In this document: positions 52,971 through 63,832 of the stretch, one piece after another
Layout: every line of letters begins with the position of its first letter
Numbering within the stretch: position 1 is the first letter of the stretch
Assembly (NCBI RefSeq): GCF_029960645.1
Contig: NZ_JASBQY010000007.1
Coordinates: forward strand, 135,045-199,044
Direction of reading: 5' to 3'
Source: Arthrobacter sp. AL12
Lineage (GTDB): Bacteria > Actinomycetota > Actinomycetes > Actinomycetales > Micrococcaceae
DNA length: 64,000 nt
Position numbers and translations under genes: made by a program
Notes under the pieces: model-generated
Told to the model about the DNA's origin: nothing
What the model saw: only the letters and a program-made list of their open reading frames with translations
Databases searched by the model: none

Positions 52971-54527
52971 TTACGCCACGGCCCCCTGAAAGTGCTTTTC
53001 GATGAGCCCCTTGATGTCGTCACGGCAGCCGCCGCATCCTGTCCCGGCGCGGGTGGCGCCTGAGACTTCGGCCACCGTCCCGCAGCCGTCGGTCACCGCA
53101 GCGGCAATCCTGGTCCCGCTGACCCCGGCGCACCGGCACACCGTGCGCTCCGGGTCGGCGGCGCCGGCGGCGGCCGCCTGGTCCGGGCCGTCGAGGCGCA
53201 GCAGCAGGGACCGGTCCGCCGGGAGCTCCGCGCCGCGCTCGAAGAGCTGCACGAGCTCGGCCGCCGTGCGGGGCATGCCCACGGACACCAGGCCTTCGAG
53301 CACCCCCGCGCGGGTGGTCATCTTCACGTAGCGGCCGTGCTCGGGATCGGCCCACTGTGCGATCTGCAGCCGGGCCCGGCCGTTCACGGCCCCGGCGGTC
53401 AACGCCTCCTCGTCCCACGGGTCGGCGCAGACATCCCCAGCCACGGCCATGTTCATGCCGCGCGCCTTGAGCACCACCACGCCGGGCAGCTCCGCCGGCA
53501 GCGCCGCCAGCAACTCGGCGTCAGGCGACCCGGACGCCAGCAGTGTCAGGTACTCGGCGAGCCATTCGGCCTGCCGCCAGCCCGGGCCTACCAGCCCGGA
53601 CGGACCGCGCGCGGTCCGGCATTCAGTGCAGTCCGGTTCGGGGCAGCGGACCTCGGCGCAGTCGCCGACCGCGAAAATGTGCGGCTCGTGGTGTGCCCGG
53701 AGTTTGTGGTCCACCAGGATCCCGGCAGCGGTGGAGAGCCCGCAGCCCTCGGCGAGCTCGGTCCGCGGCCGCACGCCGCAGGAGAGGACCAGCAGGTCGC
53801 CGTCGATCGCGGACCCGTCATCGAGCAGCAGCGCCGAGAAGCCGCCGTCGGGCGCGCTGTGCTCGACACCGGTGGAGCGGGCGTTGCCGGCCACCCGCAC
53901 GCCGCAGTTGCGCAGCGACGCCGCGAGCACGGCGCCGCCGCCTAGGTCGATGTTTCGGCCCAGCGGATGCGGGCCGTTGTGCACCACGGTCACGGTGGCG
54001 CCTTCCTCGGCCGCGGCGAGGGCGGTCTCCAGGCCCAGCACGCCGCCTCCCAGCACCACCACACTCTTGCCGCCGGCCACCGCCGCCTGCAGGACTGCGG
54101 CGTCACGCAGGTCCCGGAGCGCGGTGACGCCGGTGGGCAGGACCGGCGCGGCCGGGTCCGGGTTGAGCCCGGTGAGGTTGGGGATCACGGGGCGGGAGCC
54201 GGTGGCGAAGACCAGCCGGTCGTACCCGGGGGAGGTGCCGTCGCTGAGGACCAGCTGCTGCCGGGCGCGGTCCACGCGGCGGACCCGGACGCCCAGCCGG
54301 ACGTCGACGCCGTCGGCAATCAGCGCGGCGGCGTCGGAGAGCACCAGGGCCGACGCCGTGGTCCGGCCGACGCCGAGATCCGCCACGAGCACGCGGTTGT
54401 ACGCGGCCTCCGCTTCCTCGCCGATCACCGTCAGGTGCGCGAGTCCGCTGCGGACCGCCGGCAGCAGCTCGTCGACCAGCCGCGCGGCCACCGGCCCGAA
54501 GCCCACAACAACAATGCGCTCAGTCAT
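52971..54527 (-). CDS. nasB: Assimilatory nitrate reductase electron-transfer subunit
   Basis: A 518-residue NirB-like flavoprotein without the siroheme part. It shows VVVGFGPVAARLVDELLP and VVVLGGGVLGLETALAAAEE with IFAVGDCAEV closing the flavin site. Near the C-terminus is a BFD-like [2Fe-2S] region whose cysteines lie in VCRCAGVSGT and GTGCGGCRDD. This is the NasB-type subunit that passes electrons from NAD(P)H to the molybdenum subunit. Its ATG overlaps the nasA stop by four bases (ATGA), so the two are translationally coupled. Confidence 0.92.
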   Translation of the reverse strand: MTERIVVVGFGPVAARLVDELLPAVRSGLAHLTVIGEEAEAAYNRVLVADLGVGRTTASALVLSDAAALIADGVDVRLGVRVRRVDRARQQLVLSDGTSPGYDRLVFATGSRPVIPNLTGLNPDPAAPVLPTGVTALRDLRDAAVLQAAVAGGKSVVVLGGGVLGLETALAAAEEGATVTVVHNGPHPLGRNIDLGGGAVLAASLRNCGVRVAGNARSTGVEHSAPDGGFSALLLDDGSAIDGDLLVLSCGVRPRTELAEGCGLSTAAGILVDHKLRAHHEPHIFAVGDCAEVRCPEPDCTECRTARGPSGLVGPGWRQAEWLAEYLTLLASGSPDAELLAALPAELPGVVVLKARGMNMAVAGDVCADPWDEEALTAGAVNGRARLQIAQWADPEHGRYVKMTTRAGVLEGLVSVGMPRTAAELVQLFERGAELPADRSLLLRLDGPDQAAAAGAADPERTVCRCAGVSGTRIAAAVTDGCGTVAEVSGATRAGTGCGGCRDDIKGLIEKHFQGAVA

Positions 54528-56734
54528 GACGCACCTTCCTTCTGCAGTTCATTGGCGCGGAGACTGGCAGCGCCGGGCTTGACCCAGACTTCGCTGTTCT
54601 TGAACTCCGGCATCCCGGAGATCGGATCCGTGGCCGCCTCCGTGAGGCGGTTGGCGCTCTCCAGGTCCGGGAAGTGGAACGGCAGGAACACCGTTTCGGG
54701 CCGGATGTCCGTGCTCAGTTCGGCCCGGCAGGACACCTCGCCGCGGCCGTTGGAAATCGAGACGACGTCGCCCTCGGCGATGCCCTGCGCGGCGGCAGCT
54801 GCCGGATGGATCTGCAGCCGCGCTTCCGGCTGGGCCGCGGCCAGCGCGGGAACCCGCCGGGTCTGCGCGCCGGACTGGTAATGCTCCATCAGCCGCCCGG
54901 TGATCAGGGTCATCCGATTGCCGGCCCGGTCAGCGGGAGCGGCGCCCGCGAAAGACGAAGACGCAGCACGACGGCGGGGCGTCACCGGAGTGAATACGGC
55001 CCGCCCGTCCGCGTGGGCGAACGAGTCCAGGAACAGCCGTGGGGTGCCCGTGCTGCCGGCGGGGTAGGGCCAGTAGGCGGCCTCGCCGCGGTCCAGCATG
55101 GCGTAGTCGATCCCGGAGTAGTCGGCCAGGCCGCCGGAGGACGCGAGCCGGAGTTCCTCGAAGACCGTCTCCGGGTCCTCGCTGAACATCGAGGGGGCGT
55201 CCAGGGCCTCGGCCAGCCGGGTCATGATCCACAGCTCACTGCGCACCCCGGGCGGGGGAGCGAGGGCCCGGCGGCGGCGGAGCACCCGGCCCTCAAGGTT
55301 GGTCAGGGTGCCTTCCTCCTCGGCCCACTGGGTGACGGGCAGGATCAGGTCCGCCTCCGCAGCGGTCTCGGAGAGGAAGAAATCGCAGACCACCAGGAAG
55401 TCCAGGCTCCGCAGTCCGGCGATCACGGCGTTGGCGTCCGGGGCGGACACCGCCACATTGGCGCCGTGCACGAAGAGGCAGCGGACGCCGTCGGGCTGTC
55501 CCAGGGACTTGAGGAGCTGCACGGCGGGCAGGCCCGGGCCGGGAATGAGCGATTCCGGCACGCCCCAGACGCCGGCCATGTGGGCGCGGGCGGCGGGGTC
55601 GGTGATTTTCCGGTAACCGGGGAGCTGGTCCGCTTTCTGGCCATGTTCGCGGCCGCCCTGGCCGTTGCCCTGGCCGGTGAGTGTGCCGTAGCCGCTGCGC
55701 GCGGAACCGGGCAGGCCCAGCAGCAGGGCGAGGTTGATGGCGGCGGTGGCGGTGTCCGTGCCGTCGACGTGCTGTTCCACCCCGCGGCCGGTGAGGATGT
55801 AGCTGCCGCCCCGACGGGAGCCGTCGGCGAGCCGGCGGGCGGTATCGCGGATCAGCCCGGCCGGGACGCCCGTGAGCGACTGCACGCGCTCGGGCCAGTA
55901 GGAGGCGACGCTGCGGACCACGGCATCGTAGCCGGCGGTGCGGGCTACCACGTAGCCTGCGTCGGCCAGGTCCTCGTGGATCACGACGTGGGCGAGGCCC
56001 AGCAGCAGGGCGAGATCGGTGCCGGGCAGCGGCTGCAGGTGCAGGCCGCCGCCGTCGGAGGTGAACGCCGCGGTGGCGGAACGTCGGGGGTCCACCACGA
56101 TCAGGCCGCCGGCGTCGCGGGCGCCCTGCAGGTGCTGCACGAACGGCGGCATGGTCTCGGCGACGTTGGAGCCGAGCATCAGGATGGTGCTGGCGGCGTC
56201 GAGGTCCTCCAGCGGGAAGGGCAGGCCGCGGTCCAGGCCGAAGGCGCGCATCCCGGCGGCCGCGGCGGAGGACATGCAGAACCGGCCGTTGTAGTCGATC
56301 CGGGAGGTGCCCAGGGCCAGCCGGGCGAACTTGCCCAGCTGGTAGGCCTTCTCGTTGGTGAGCCCGCCGCCGCCGAAGACTCCGACGGCGTCCGCCCCGT
56401 GGCGGGCGCGGGTGGACTTCACGGCGGCGGTGGTGCGCTCCAGCGCCTCGTCCCAGCCGATCGGGCGGTGGACGCCGTCGGCGCCCTTGAGCAGCGGCTC
56501 GGTGACACGGCCGGGGTGGTTCAGCAGCGACGCCGAGGTCCAGCCCTTGCGGCACAGCCCGCCACGGTTGGTGGGGAAGTCCCGTCCGGCCACGTCCAGG
56601 AGGGCGGCGGCGGGCTGCTCCGGCACGGGGGCTGACCCCGGCTGGGAAGCCGGGGTCAGCGCCGCTGGGGTGGTGAGCGTCATGGCGCACTGCAGAGCGC
56701 AGTAGGGGCAGTGCGTGTCGGCGCCGTTGGTCAT
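54524..56734 (-). CDS. nasA: Assimilatory nitrate reductase, molybdopterin subunit
   Basis: A 736-residue molybdopterin oxidoreductase reducing nitrate to nitrite in the cytoplasm. The N-terminal 4Fe-4S cysteines are in HCPYCALQCAM with the fourth in GGLCRKGW. The Mo-ligand cysteine lies in RFCMSSAAAAG, as in NasA/NarB. The molybdopterin-binding C-terminal domain starts around TGRLMEHYQSGAQTRR. No twin-arginine signal is present, which fits an assimilatory enzyme. It lies one base after narK and overlaps nasB, in the operon narK-nasA-nasB. Confidence 0.94.
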   Translation of the reverse strand: MTNGADTHCPYCALQCAMTLTTPAALTPASQPGSAPVPEQPAAALLDVAGRDFPTNRGGLCRKGWTSASLLNHPGRVTEPLLKGADGVHRPIGWDEALERTTAAVKSTRARHGADAVGVFGGGGLTNEKAYQLGKFARLALGTSRIDYNGRFCMSSAAAAGMRAFGLDRGLPFPLEDLDAASTILMLGSNVAETMPPFVQHLQGARDAGGLIVVDPRRSATAAFTSDGGGLHLQPLPGTDLALLLGLAHVVIHEDLADAGYVVARTAGYDAVVRSVASYWPERVQSLTGVPAGLIRDTARRLADGSRRGGSYILTGRGVEQHVDGTDTATAAINLALLLGLPGSARSGYGTLTGQGNGQGGREHGQKADQLPGYRKITDPAARAHMAGVWGVPESLIPGPGLPAVQLLKSLGQPDGVRCLFVHGANVAVSAPDANAVIAGLRSLDFLVVCDFFLSETAAEADLILPVTQWAEEEGTLTNLEGRVLRRRRALAPPPGVRSELWIMTRLAEALDAPSMFSEDPETVFEELRLASSGGLADYSGIDYAMLDRGEAAYWPYPAGSTGTPRLFLDSFAHADGRAVFTPVTPRRRAASSSFAGAAPADRAGNRMTLITGRLMEHYQSGAQTRRVPALAAAQPEARLQIHPAAAAAQGIAEGDVVSISNGRGEVSCRAELSTDIRPETVFLPFHFPDLESANRLTEAATDPISGMPEFKNSEVWVKPGAASLRANELQKEGAS

Positions 56735-56735
56735 G

Positions 56736-58160
56736 TTAGACGTGTCCCATCGCGTTTCGGCTGGCGTGGCGGATGTAGCAGAACCAGCACACGGCCAGCA
56801 TCAGGACGTAGGCCCCGACGAAGCCGTAGAACGCGGGGGTGTAGGAGCCGCTGGCGCTGATGGAGGCGTTGAGCACCTGCGGGATAACGAAGCCGCCGTA
56901 GGCGCCGATGGCCGAGATCAGGCCGAGGGCGGAGGAGGCGAGGCGCTGGGTGGTGACCGTGCTGGCGCCTGCCTTGGCTGCCCGGCTGGAGGTGGCGAAG
57001 ATGATCGGGATCATCCGGTACGTGGCACCGTTGCCGAAGCCGCTGGCGGTGAAGAGCAGCAGGAACAGGCCCAGGAAGAGCCAGAAGTTCTTCAGCGGCA
57101 GGGTCCAGACCATGGTCAGGGTGATGACGGCCATTGCGGCGAAGGCTGCGACGGTCATCCGGGCGCCGCCCATGCGGTCCGCCATGCGTCCGCCGTAGGG
57201 GCGGGCCAGCGAGCCGACCAGCGGGCCCAGGAAGGCGAGGGACAGGGCCACGGTGCCGACTCCGATGGAGGAGAACGCCGGGAAGTAGTCCTTGATGAGC
57301 TTGGGGAACACACCGGCGAAGCCGATGAACGAGCCGAAGGTGCCGATGTACAGCAGCGCCATGATCCACAGGTGCGGTTCCTTGAGCGCGGCGAGCGAGC
57401 CCGCGACGTCACCCTTGGCGCTGGTGAGGTTGTCCATGTACTTCCAGGCGCCGAACGCGGCGATCAGGATGAAAGGGACCCACATCCAGCCGGCCATGGG
57501 CAGGTTCACGGTGCCGGCGGCCAGCAGGGTGATGGCAATCGGGACAGCAAGCTGTGCGACGGCGGCACCGAGGTTTCCACCGGCGGCGTTCAGGCCCAGC
57601 GCCCAGCCCTTCTCGCGGGCCGGGTAGAAGAAGGTGATGTTCGCCATCGAGCTGGCGAAGTTGCCGCCGCCGAAGCCGGCGAGGGCGGCCACGAACAGCA
57701 TGGTGCCGAACGGGGTCTCCGGGTTGGAGACACACAGGGCCAGACCGATCGAGGGGATCAGCAGCAGCAGGGCCGAGACGATGGTCCAGTTGCGGCCGCC
57801 GAAGCGGGGGACCATAAAGGTGTAGGGGATCCGGAGGGTGGCGCCGACGAGGCTGGGCATCGAGATGAGCCAGAAGATTTCCGAGGTGGTGAAGGTGAAG
57901 CCGGCCGCGGGCAGCTGGACCACCACGATCGACCAGAGCTGCCAGACGACGAAGCCGAGGAACTCGGCGAAGATGGACCAGTTCAGATTGCGGCGGGCAA
58001 TGGTGCGTCCCTGGGACTCCCACTGTTCCTTGTTCTCGGCATCCCAGTTGGCAATCCAGCGGCCGGGACGGTGCTCAAGGGCGGGACCGCCAAGGGTAGT
58101 GCCGGTGTCGAAAGTGGGGGAAATGCCGGTTGGGGCATCTGCAGTGCGTTCAGCAGTCAC
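56736..58160 (-). CDS. narK: Nitrate/nitrite transporter NarK
   Basis: A 474-residue major facilitator with 12 membrane helices. The two nitrate-signature glycine motifs are present: FGGGNFASSMANITFF in helix 5 and SGFGNGATYRMIPIIF in helix 11. The conserved arginine lies in ATLRIPYTF. A 60-residue polar N-terminus precedes helix 1. The GTG start has a textbook AAGGAGG five bases upstream. It is the first gene of the narK-nasA-nasB operon, with a GlnR-like box and -10 element about 30-85 bases upstream. Confidence 0.95.
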   Translation of the reverse strand: MTAERTADAPTGISPTFDTGTTLGGPALEHRPGRWIANWDAENKEQWESQGRTIARRNLNWSIFAEFLGFVVWQLWSIVVVQLPAAGFTFTTSEIFWLISMPSLVGATLRIPYTFMVPRFGGRNWTIVSALLLLIPSIGLALCVSNPETPFGTMLFVAALAGFGGGNFASSMANITFFYPAREKGWALGLNAAGGNLGAAVAQLAVPIAITLLAAGTVNLPMAGWMWVPFILIAAFGAWKYMDNLTSAKGDVAGSLAALKEPHLWIMALLYIGTFGSFIGFAGVFPKLIKDYFPAFSSIGVGTVALSLAFLGPLVGSLARPYGGRMADRMGGARMTVAAFAAMAVITLTMVWTLPLKNFWLFLGLFLLLFTASGFGNGATYRMIPIIFATSSRAAKAGASTVTTQRLASSALGLISAIGAYGGFVIPQVLNASISASGSYTPAFYGFVGAYVLMLAVCWFCYIRHASRNAMGHV

Positions 58161-58190
58161 GGGGACCTCCTTGGGGGATGTTGTCCTTTC

Positions 58191-58196
58191 AAGGTA
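58191..58196 (-). promoter_or_regulatory. Candidate -10 of the narK promoter
   Basis: TACCTT on the minus strand sits exactly 10 bases downstream of the proximal GAAAC half-site, the same spacing as TAGTCT in front of nirB. Confidence 0.5.
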
Positions 58197-58206
58197 GGGA
58201 ATCCGC

Positions 58207-58244
58207 GTTTCCGGGAGCCTCGCCGTTTGTTAACGTGCTGTGAC
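58207..58244 (-). promoter_or_regulatory. GlnR-like binding box upstream of narK
   Basis: Minus-strand reading: GTCAC-n6-TTAAC-n6-CGAGG-n6-GAAAC. Positions fall on an exact 11-base period (plus-strand starts 58207, 58218, 58229, 58240). Three of four half-sites fit the GlnR pattern; the CGAGG site is degenerate. Confidence 0.6.
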
Positions 58245-58321
58245 GTTTGCCTATCGGCGTGTTCGTGGCGGGGTGAGGGTCTGCGTTAGGCGTAGTGTGA
58301 TGACCACCACGTGAGACAAAC

Positions 58322-58377
58322 TCCGGCGTCCAAATAGTGGAACATTTGTCCAGTGACTGGACGCCGGATCCTATTAT
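58322..58377 (+). promoter_or_regulatory. Dyads and -10 upstream of the MHS transporter
   Basis: TCCGGCGTCC (58322-58331) and GGACGCCGGA (58359-58368) form an inverted repeat with a 27-base spacer. Inside and overlapping it is the perfect dyad GTCCAG-TGA-CTGGAC (58348-58362). TATTAT (58372-58377) is a plausible -10. The tight dyad next to the -10 looks like a repressor site. Confidence 0.5.
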
Positions 58378-58447
58378 GTAAGCATACGTATCCTCTTCCG
58401 GGCGGCCTCCTGCAGGCCCAGTCCGGTCCTCATGAAAGCGCTACTAC

Positions 58448-59860
58448 ATGTCATCCACTGCCACCTCCACGGAGCATGGGTCCGCCCAACCAGTGAATTC
58501 GCGCGGCCGCGTCATCGTCGCCAGCCTGGTTGGCACCACCGTTGAGTTCTACGACTTCTACGTGTACGCCACCGCCGCCGTCCTCGTTTTCCCGCGGCTG
58601 TTCTTCCCCGGCCAGAACGAGACCACCCAGCTGCTGAGCTCGTTCGCCGTGTTCGGCGTCGCGTTCATCGCCCGTCCGCTCGGGTCCATCATTTTCGGCC
58701 ACTTCGGTGACAAGTTCGGCCGCAAGGGCACCCTCGTGGCGTCGCTGCTGACCATGGGTATTGCCACCTTCCTCATCGGCTGCCTCCCGACGGCGCTCGT
58801 CCCGGGCTGGGAGTTCTGGGCCCCGGCACTGCTCGTCGTCATGCGCTTCGCCCAGGGCCTTGCCCTCGGCGGCGAATGGAGCGGTGCCGCCCTGCTGGCC
58901 ACCGAGAACGCCCCAGCGAACAAGCGTGCCATCTACGGCACGTTCCCGCAGCTGGGTGCGCCCATCGGCTTCATCATCGCCAACGTGATCTTCCTGGTCT
59001 TCAGCTACTCCCTGTCGCCGGCGGCATTCATGGAATGGGGCTGGCGTGTGCCGTTCCTGCTCAGTGCCGTCATGGTCATCATCGGCCTCTACGTCCGGCT
59101 CAAGCTGATCGAGACCCCGGCCTTCACCAAGGTCCTGGAGTCCAACGAGGTCGCCAAGCTGCCGCTGGCCCGGGTCTTCAACACCAGCTGGCGCCAGCTG
59201 ATCCTGGGCACGTTCATCATGCTCGCCACCTACGTGCTGTTCTACCTGATGACCACCTTCACGCTGACCTACGGCACCCGGGCCTCCAGCCTGGACGCTG
59301 CGAAGGCCGCAGCGGAGAAGGCCGGCAAGCCGATGACCGAGGCCGCGGCCGCCGCATTCGTTCCCGGCCTGGGCTACACCCGCAACGACTTCCTCTGGAT
59401 GCTGATTGCCGGCGTCGTGTTCTTCGGTATCTTCACCCTGGTCTCCGGCCCGCTGGCTGAAAAGTATGGCCGCCGCAAGATGCTGATCGCCGTGACCCTC
59501 GGCATCATCGCCTTCGGACTGCTCTTCGTTCCGCTCTTCAGCGCCGGTTTCGTCGGCACAATGGCCCTGCTGATCATCGGTTTCTCCCTGATGGGGCTGA
59601 CCTTCGGGCCCATGGGTGCGCTGCTGCCGGAGCTGTTCCCGACGAATGTCCGGTACACCGGCTCCGCCATCAGCTACAACTTCTCCAGCATCCTCGGTGC
59701 GGCCGTGGCTCCGTTCATCGCCGTCTGGCTCTGGGAACTGGGCAAGGGCAGCCCGATGCTGGTCGGCGTCTACCTCGCCGCCATGGCGGTGCTGACGCTG
59801 ATCGCACTGTTCGTCAGCAAGGAAACCCGCGACCTGGAGTACACCAACAACGTCGCCTGA
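58448..59860 (+). CDS. MHS-family major facilitator (organic acid/H+ symporter type)
   Basis: A 470-residue transporter of the metabolite:H+ symporter family, with 12 membrane helices. VGTTVEFYDFYVYATAAVLV, RPLGSIIFGHFGDKFGRKGT and RFAQGLALGGEWSGAALL are family hallmarks. An unusual loop of about 40 residues rich in Ala and Lys (DAAKAAAEKAGKPMTEAAAA) lies between helices 7 and 8. The substrate is probably a carboxylate or osmolyte but cannot be assigned. It is divergent from narK. Confidence 0.92.
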   Translation: MSSTATSTEHGSAQPVNSRGRVIVASLVGTTVEFYDFYVYATAAVLVFPRLFFPGQNETTQLLSSFAVFGVAFIARPLGSIIFGHFGDKFGRKGTLVASLLTMGIATFLIGCLPTALVPGWEFWAPALLVVMRFAQGLALGGEWSGAALLATENAPANKRAIYGTFPQLGAPIGFIIANVIFLVFSYSLSPAAFMEWGWRVPFLLSAVMVIIGLYVRLKLIETPAFTKVLESNEVAKLPLARVFNTSWRQLILGTFIMLATYVLFYLMTTFTLTYGTRASSLDAAKAAAEKAGKPMTEAAAAAFVPGLGYTRNDFLWMLIAGVVFFGIFTLVSGPLAEKYGRRKMLIAVTLGIIAFGLLFVPLFSAGFVGTMALLIIGFSLMGLTFGPMGALLPELFPTNVRYTGSAISYNFSSILGAAVAPFIAVWLWELGKGSPMLVGVYLAAMAVLTLIALFVSKETRDLEYTNNVA

Positions 59861-59909
59861 CGCTCGATCCCGGGCCGGGGCTGACGCTCCAGCCCGGTTA
59901 CCGACAACA

Positions 59910-59942
59910 ATGCCCGGCGTGTTCACTGAACACGCCGGGCAT
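59910..59942 (+). terminator. Hairpin terminator after the MHS transporter
   Basis: ATGCCCGGCGTGTT / AACACGCCGGGCAT is a perfect 14-bp stem with a CACTG loop, followed by TTCGG. It is 50 bases after the stop and may also serve the convergent amidotransferase gene. Confidence 0.85.
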
Positions 59943-60011
59943 TTCGGTGTCTGCGGGAGGGTGCCGGTGAGCAACCGGGCAGAAGCGCAGGACCCCTGGC
60001 GACAGCCCGGG

Positions 60012-60743
60012 TTAGCGCGCGTACCGTTCCACGAAGTTCCGCAGGATCTTCATCGATTCCGTCGCCGTGAACCGCCGGGCATCCTCCATCAGCCTCTCGG
60101 CAGATTCCGGCGGGAAGTAGCCGGCATGGCGGTAGATGTCGATCCTGGTGACCAGACCCTGCGCATCGAGCTCGGGGTGGAACTGCGTGGCGTACAGGTT
60201 GGTTTTGATCCGGAACATGTGCACCGGGCAGGCAGCGGAACTGGCCAGCAGCACCGCGTGCGGGGGGAGCAGCGTGCAGGCTTCCTTGTGGCCGGTGAAG
60301 GCCGTGAAACTCTCCGGCAGCCCCCGGAGCAGGGGATCCACCAGCCCTTCTTCCGTCAGCGTGATGGTCACACCGCCCAGCCCCTCGCCGTAGGTCCGGT
60401 CGATCACGGCCCCCTGGTGCCGGCCCAGCGTGCCGACCCCGTAGCAGGCACCCAGGAAGGGGAAATCCTCGGGCACGATCCGGTCGAGCAGGGCCGCGAG
60501 CTCATGCTCCACCCGGTGCTGGACGTCGCTTTTCTGCTCGGCGGGGTCGCTGGACGTGAACGGGCTCCCGCCCACAATCACGCCGGAGTATTCGGAGAGG
60601 TCCAGCCGGGGCAGCGGGGCGGCTTCCATCCGGATGCGCCTCAGCTGCGAGGGCTCGAGCCCGCCGTAGCGCAGGTAGGCTTCGTATTCGTCCTCGGCGG
60701 CGGCGTCCTCGGCCCGGGAGGCCAGGAGCAGAAATGGTTTCAC
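60012..60743 (-). CDS. Class I glutamine amidotransferase domain protein
   Basis: A 243-residue GATase1-fold protein. The nucleophile elbow is FLGACYGVGTLG and the catalytic His/Glu region is ATQFHPELDAQG. The N-terminal VIVGGSPF strand is intact. No synthetase domain is attached. It resembles stand-alone GMP-synthase-like amidotransferases of unknown acceptor. The GTG at 60743 (KPFLLLASRAED) is chosen because a GTG 15 bases upstream lies inside the preceding terminator hairpin. Confidence 0.88.
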   Translation of the reverse strand: MKPFLLLASRAEDAAAEDEYEAYLRYGGLEPSQLRRIRMEAAPLPRLDLSEYSGVIVGGSPFTSSDPAEQKSDVQHRVEHELAALLDRIVPEDFPFLGACYGVGTLGRHQGAVIDRTYGEGLGGVTITLTEEGLVDPLLRGLPESFTAFTGHKEACTLLPPHAVLLASSAACPVHMFRIKTNLYATQFHPELDAQGLVTRIDIYRHAGYFPPESAERLMEDARRFTATESMKILRNFVERYAR

Positions 60744-60757
60744 AGACCAAGTCTGCA

Positions 60758-60802
60758 CGGGCGGGACGCGGGGGCGCCAGAGGCGCGCCTGCGTCCCGCC
60801 CG
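60758..60802 (-). terminator. Hairpin terminator after the carboxylase gene
   Basis: CGGGCGGGACGC (60758-60769) pairs perfectly with GCGTCCCGCCCG (60791-60802), and the loop contains a further GGCGCC/GGCGC helix. It lies nine bases after the carboxylase stop on the minus strand and directly before the amidotransferase start. Confidence 0.85.
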
Positions 60803-60810
60803 TCGAACGG

Positions 60811-62664
<1,854 letters not shown>

Positions 62665-62720
62665 GGCGTCTCCTTCTTTCCTTCAGGGAGCCTAGCGCGG
62701 TTTTGTGGGTTCCGCCGATA

Positions 62721-62743
62721 TTACTTGCGGATTCCGCGGGTAA
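62721..62743. promoter_or_regulatory. Candidate operator upstream of the carboxylase gene
   Basis: TTACTTGCGG-ATT-CCGCGGGTAA is a 23-base dyad with two mismatched pairs, 57 bases upstream of the TTG start. Its place suits a repressor site. No regulator is assigned. Confidence 0.4.
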
Positions 62744-62753
62744 AGCGCCAAGC

Positions 62754-62774
62754 CTTTGTAGGGTTGCTACAAAG
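62754..62774 (-). terminator. Short hairpin after maf
   Basis: CTTTGTAG-GGTTG-CTACAAAG is a perfect 8-bp stem with a five-base loop, 15 bases after the maf stop on the minus strand. It is AT-rich for this genome and has no U tract, so an operator role is equally possible. Confidence 0.45.
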
Positions 62775-62788
62775 CTCTGCGAATTAGC

Positions 62789-63466
62789 TCACTCGGCCCG
62801 GAGCAGGGCGGGATCCGCGGCGCCGGTGGTCCACAGTTCCGTGATGCCCACCTGCGCCTGGCCCAGCAGCCCGCGGAGGGTGGAAATGGACAGCCCGACG
62901 ACGGCGTGCGGGTCGCCGTCGACCTTGCGGATGAACGCCCCGCCGTAGCCGTCGATCGTGAAGCTGCCGGCGCACTGCAACGGCTCGCCGGTGGCGATGT
63001 ACGCGTCGATTTCCTCGACACTCATCTCCATGAAGTGGACCTCGGCTGAGGTGACGTGCCCGAGGGTTGCGCCGGAGCCGGCGGCCCCCGATTCATCGGT
63101 CTCCTCGGTGTCGCGGCAGTCGACGAGCCAGTGGCCGGTGTGCAGCACACCCTTGGTGCCGCTCATCCGGAGCATCCGCTCTTTGGCGACCTCGGCCGTG
63201 TACGGCTTGCCGTGCGCCTCGCCGTCGAACTCGAAGACCGAATCGCAGCCGATCACCAGGGCGCCGTCGGCCTCGGGCAGGGAGGCGACGGCTTCGGCCT
63301 TGGCCCGGGCCAGCAGCAGGGCGGTGTCATGCGGGTCGGTGACGCCGTAGCGGGCCTGGACGGCGTCCTCGTCGACATCCGAGACGAGGATCTCGTGCCG
63401 GATGCCGGCGTCGGTGAGCAGCTTGGTGCGGGCGGGGGACTGGGAGGCAAGAATGAGGCGGGTCAC
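62789..63466 (-). CDS. maf: Maf/nucleoside triphosphate pyrophosphatase
   Basis: A 225-residue Maf/HAM1-fold pyrophosphatase that hydrolyses non-canonical or excess NTPs. The N-terminal LILASQSPARTKLLTDAG motif, the metal/catalytic region VIGCDSVFEFDGEAHGKP and the VDCRDTEE strand are seen, as is GSFTIDGYGGAFIRKVDGD near the C-terminus. The start is GTG. The gene commonly sits beside acyl-CoA carboxylase genes in actinobacteria, as here. Confidence 0.95.
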   Translation of the reverse strand: MTRLILASQSPARTKLLTDAGIRHEILVSDVDEDAVQARYGVTDPHDTALLLARAKAEAVASLPEADGALVIGCDSVFEFDGEAHGKPYTAEVAKERMLRMSGTKGVLHTGHWLVDCRDTEETDESGAAGSGATLGHVTSAEVHFMEMSVEEIDAYIATGEPLQCAGSFTIDGYGGAFIRKVDGDPHAVVGLSISTLRGLLGQAQVGITELWTTGAADPALLRAE

Positions 63467-63538
63467 CGCTCCAGCCTAGTTCCTCGGGCTCGTCGTCGCC
63501 GTGCTCTTTTTGTCAGAGGTCGATGAGAGCGTTGGTTC

Positions 63539-63829
63539 ATGGACGGGAACCAAGGACCGGAAGAACTCCGCAGCGTCTCCGTGATGTGCGCCCGTGCGCT
63601 TGAGGAGGTTACTTTGCCCGAGAGCAACGCAGGACGGATTGAATTCTGGCGGCGGTTGGAGGAGCTGAGTTCCGCGGTGGCCATGGTCAGGACGCGCCTT
63701 GAAGTGGCGCTGGTCCTGAGTCGTGTGCCGAGATCTACCTCCGGTGTGGGGACCTCCCCGATGGCCTCCGAAGCGGCTGACCGGCTTCCGTTGGCCCTCA
63801 TTAATGTCTTAGCCTTCCGGGACACTTGA
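63539..63829 (+). pseudogene. Probable degenerate DUF222 N-terminal fragment
   Basis: A 96-codon frame with no strong ribosome site. It begins MDGNQGPEELRS, and its middle (FWRRLEELSSAVAMVRTRLE, then VALVLSR) resembles the helix of DUF222/13E12-type HNH proteins, where EELKSAAAAAQARAAVAFD is the common pattern. The similarity dissolves after about residue 65 and the frame ends. The next gene starts only three bases later with a similar MDGTQ. I therefore read this as a broken tandem copy. A small unrelated protein is the alternative. Confidence 0.45.
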
Positions 63830-63832
63830 GCC

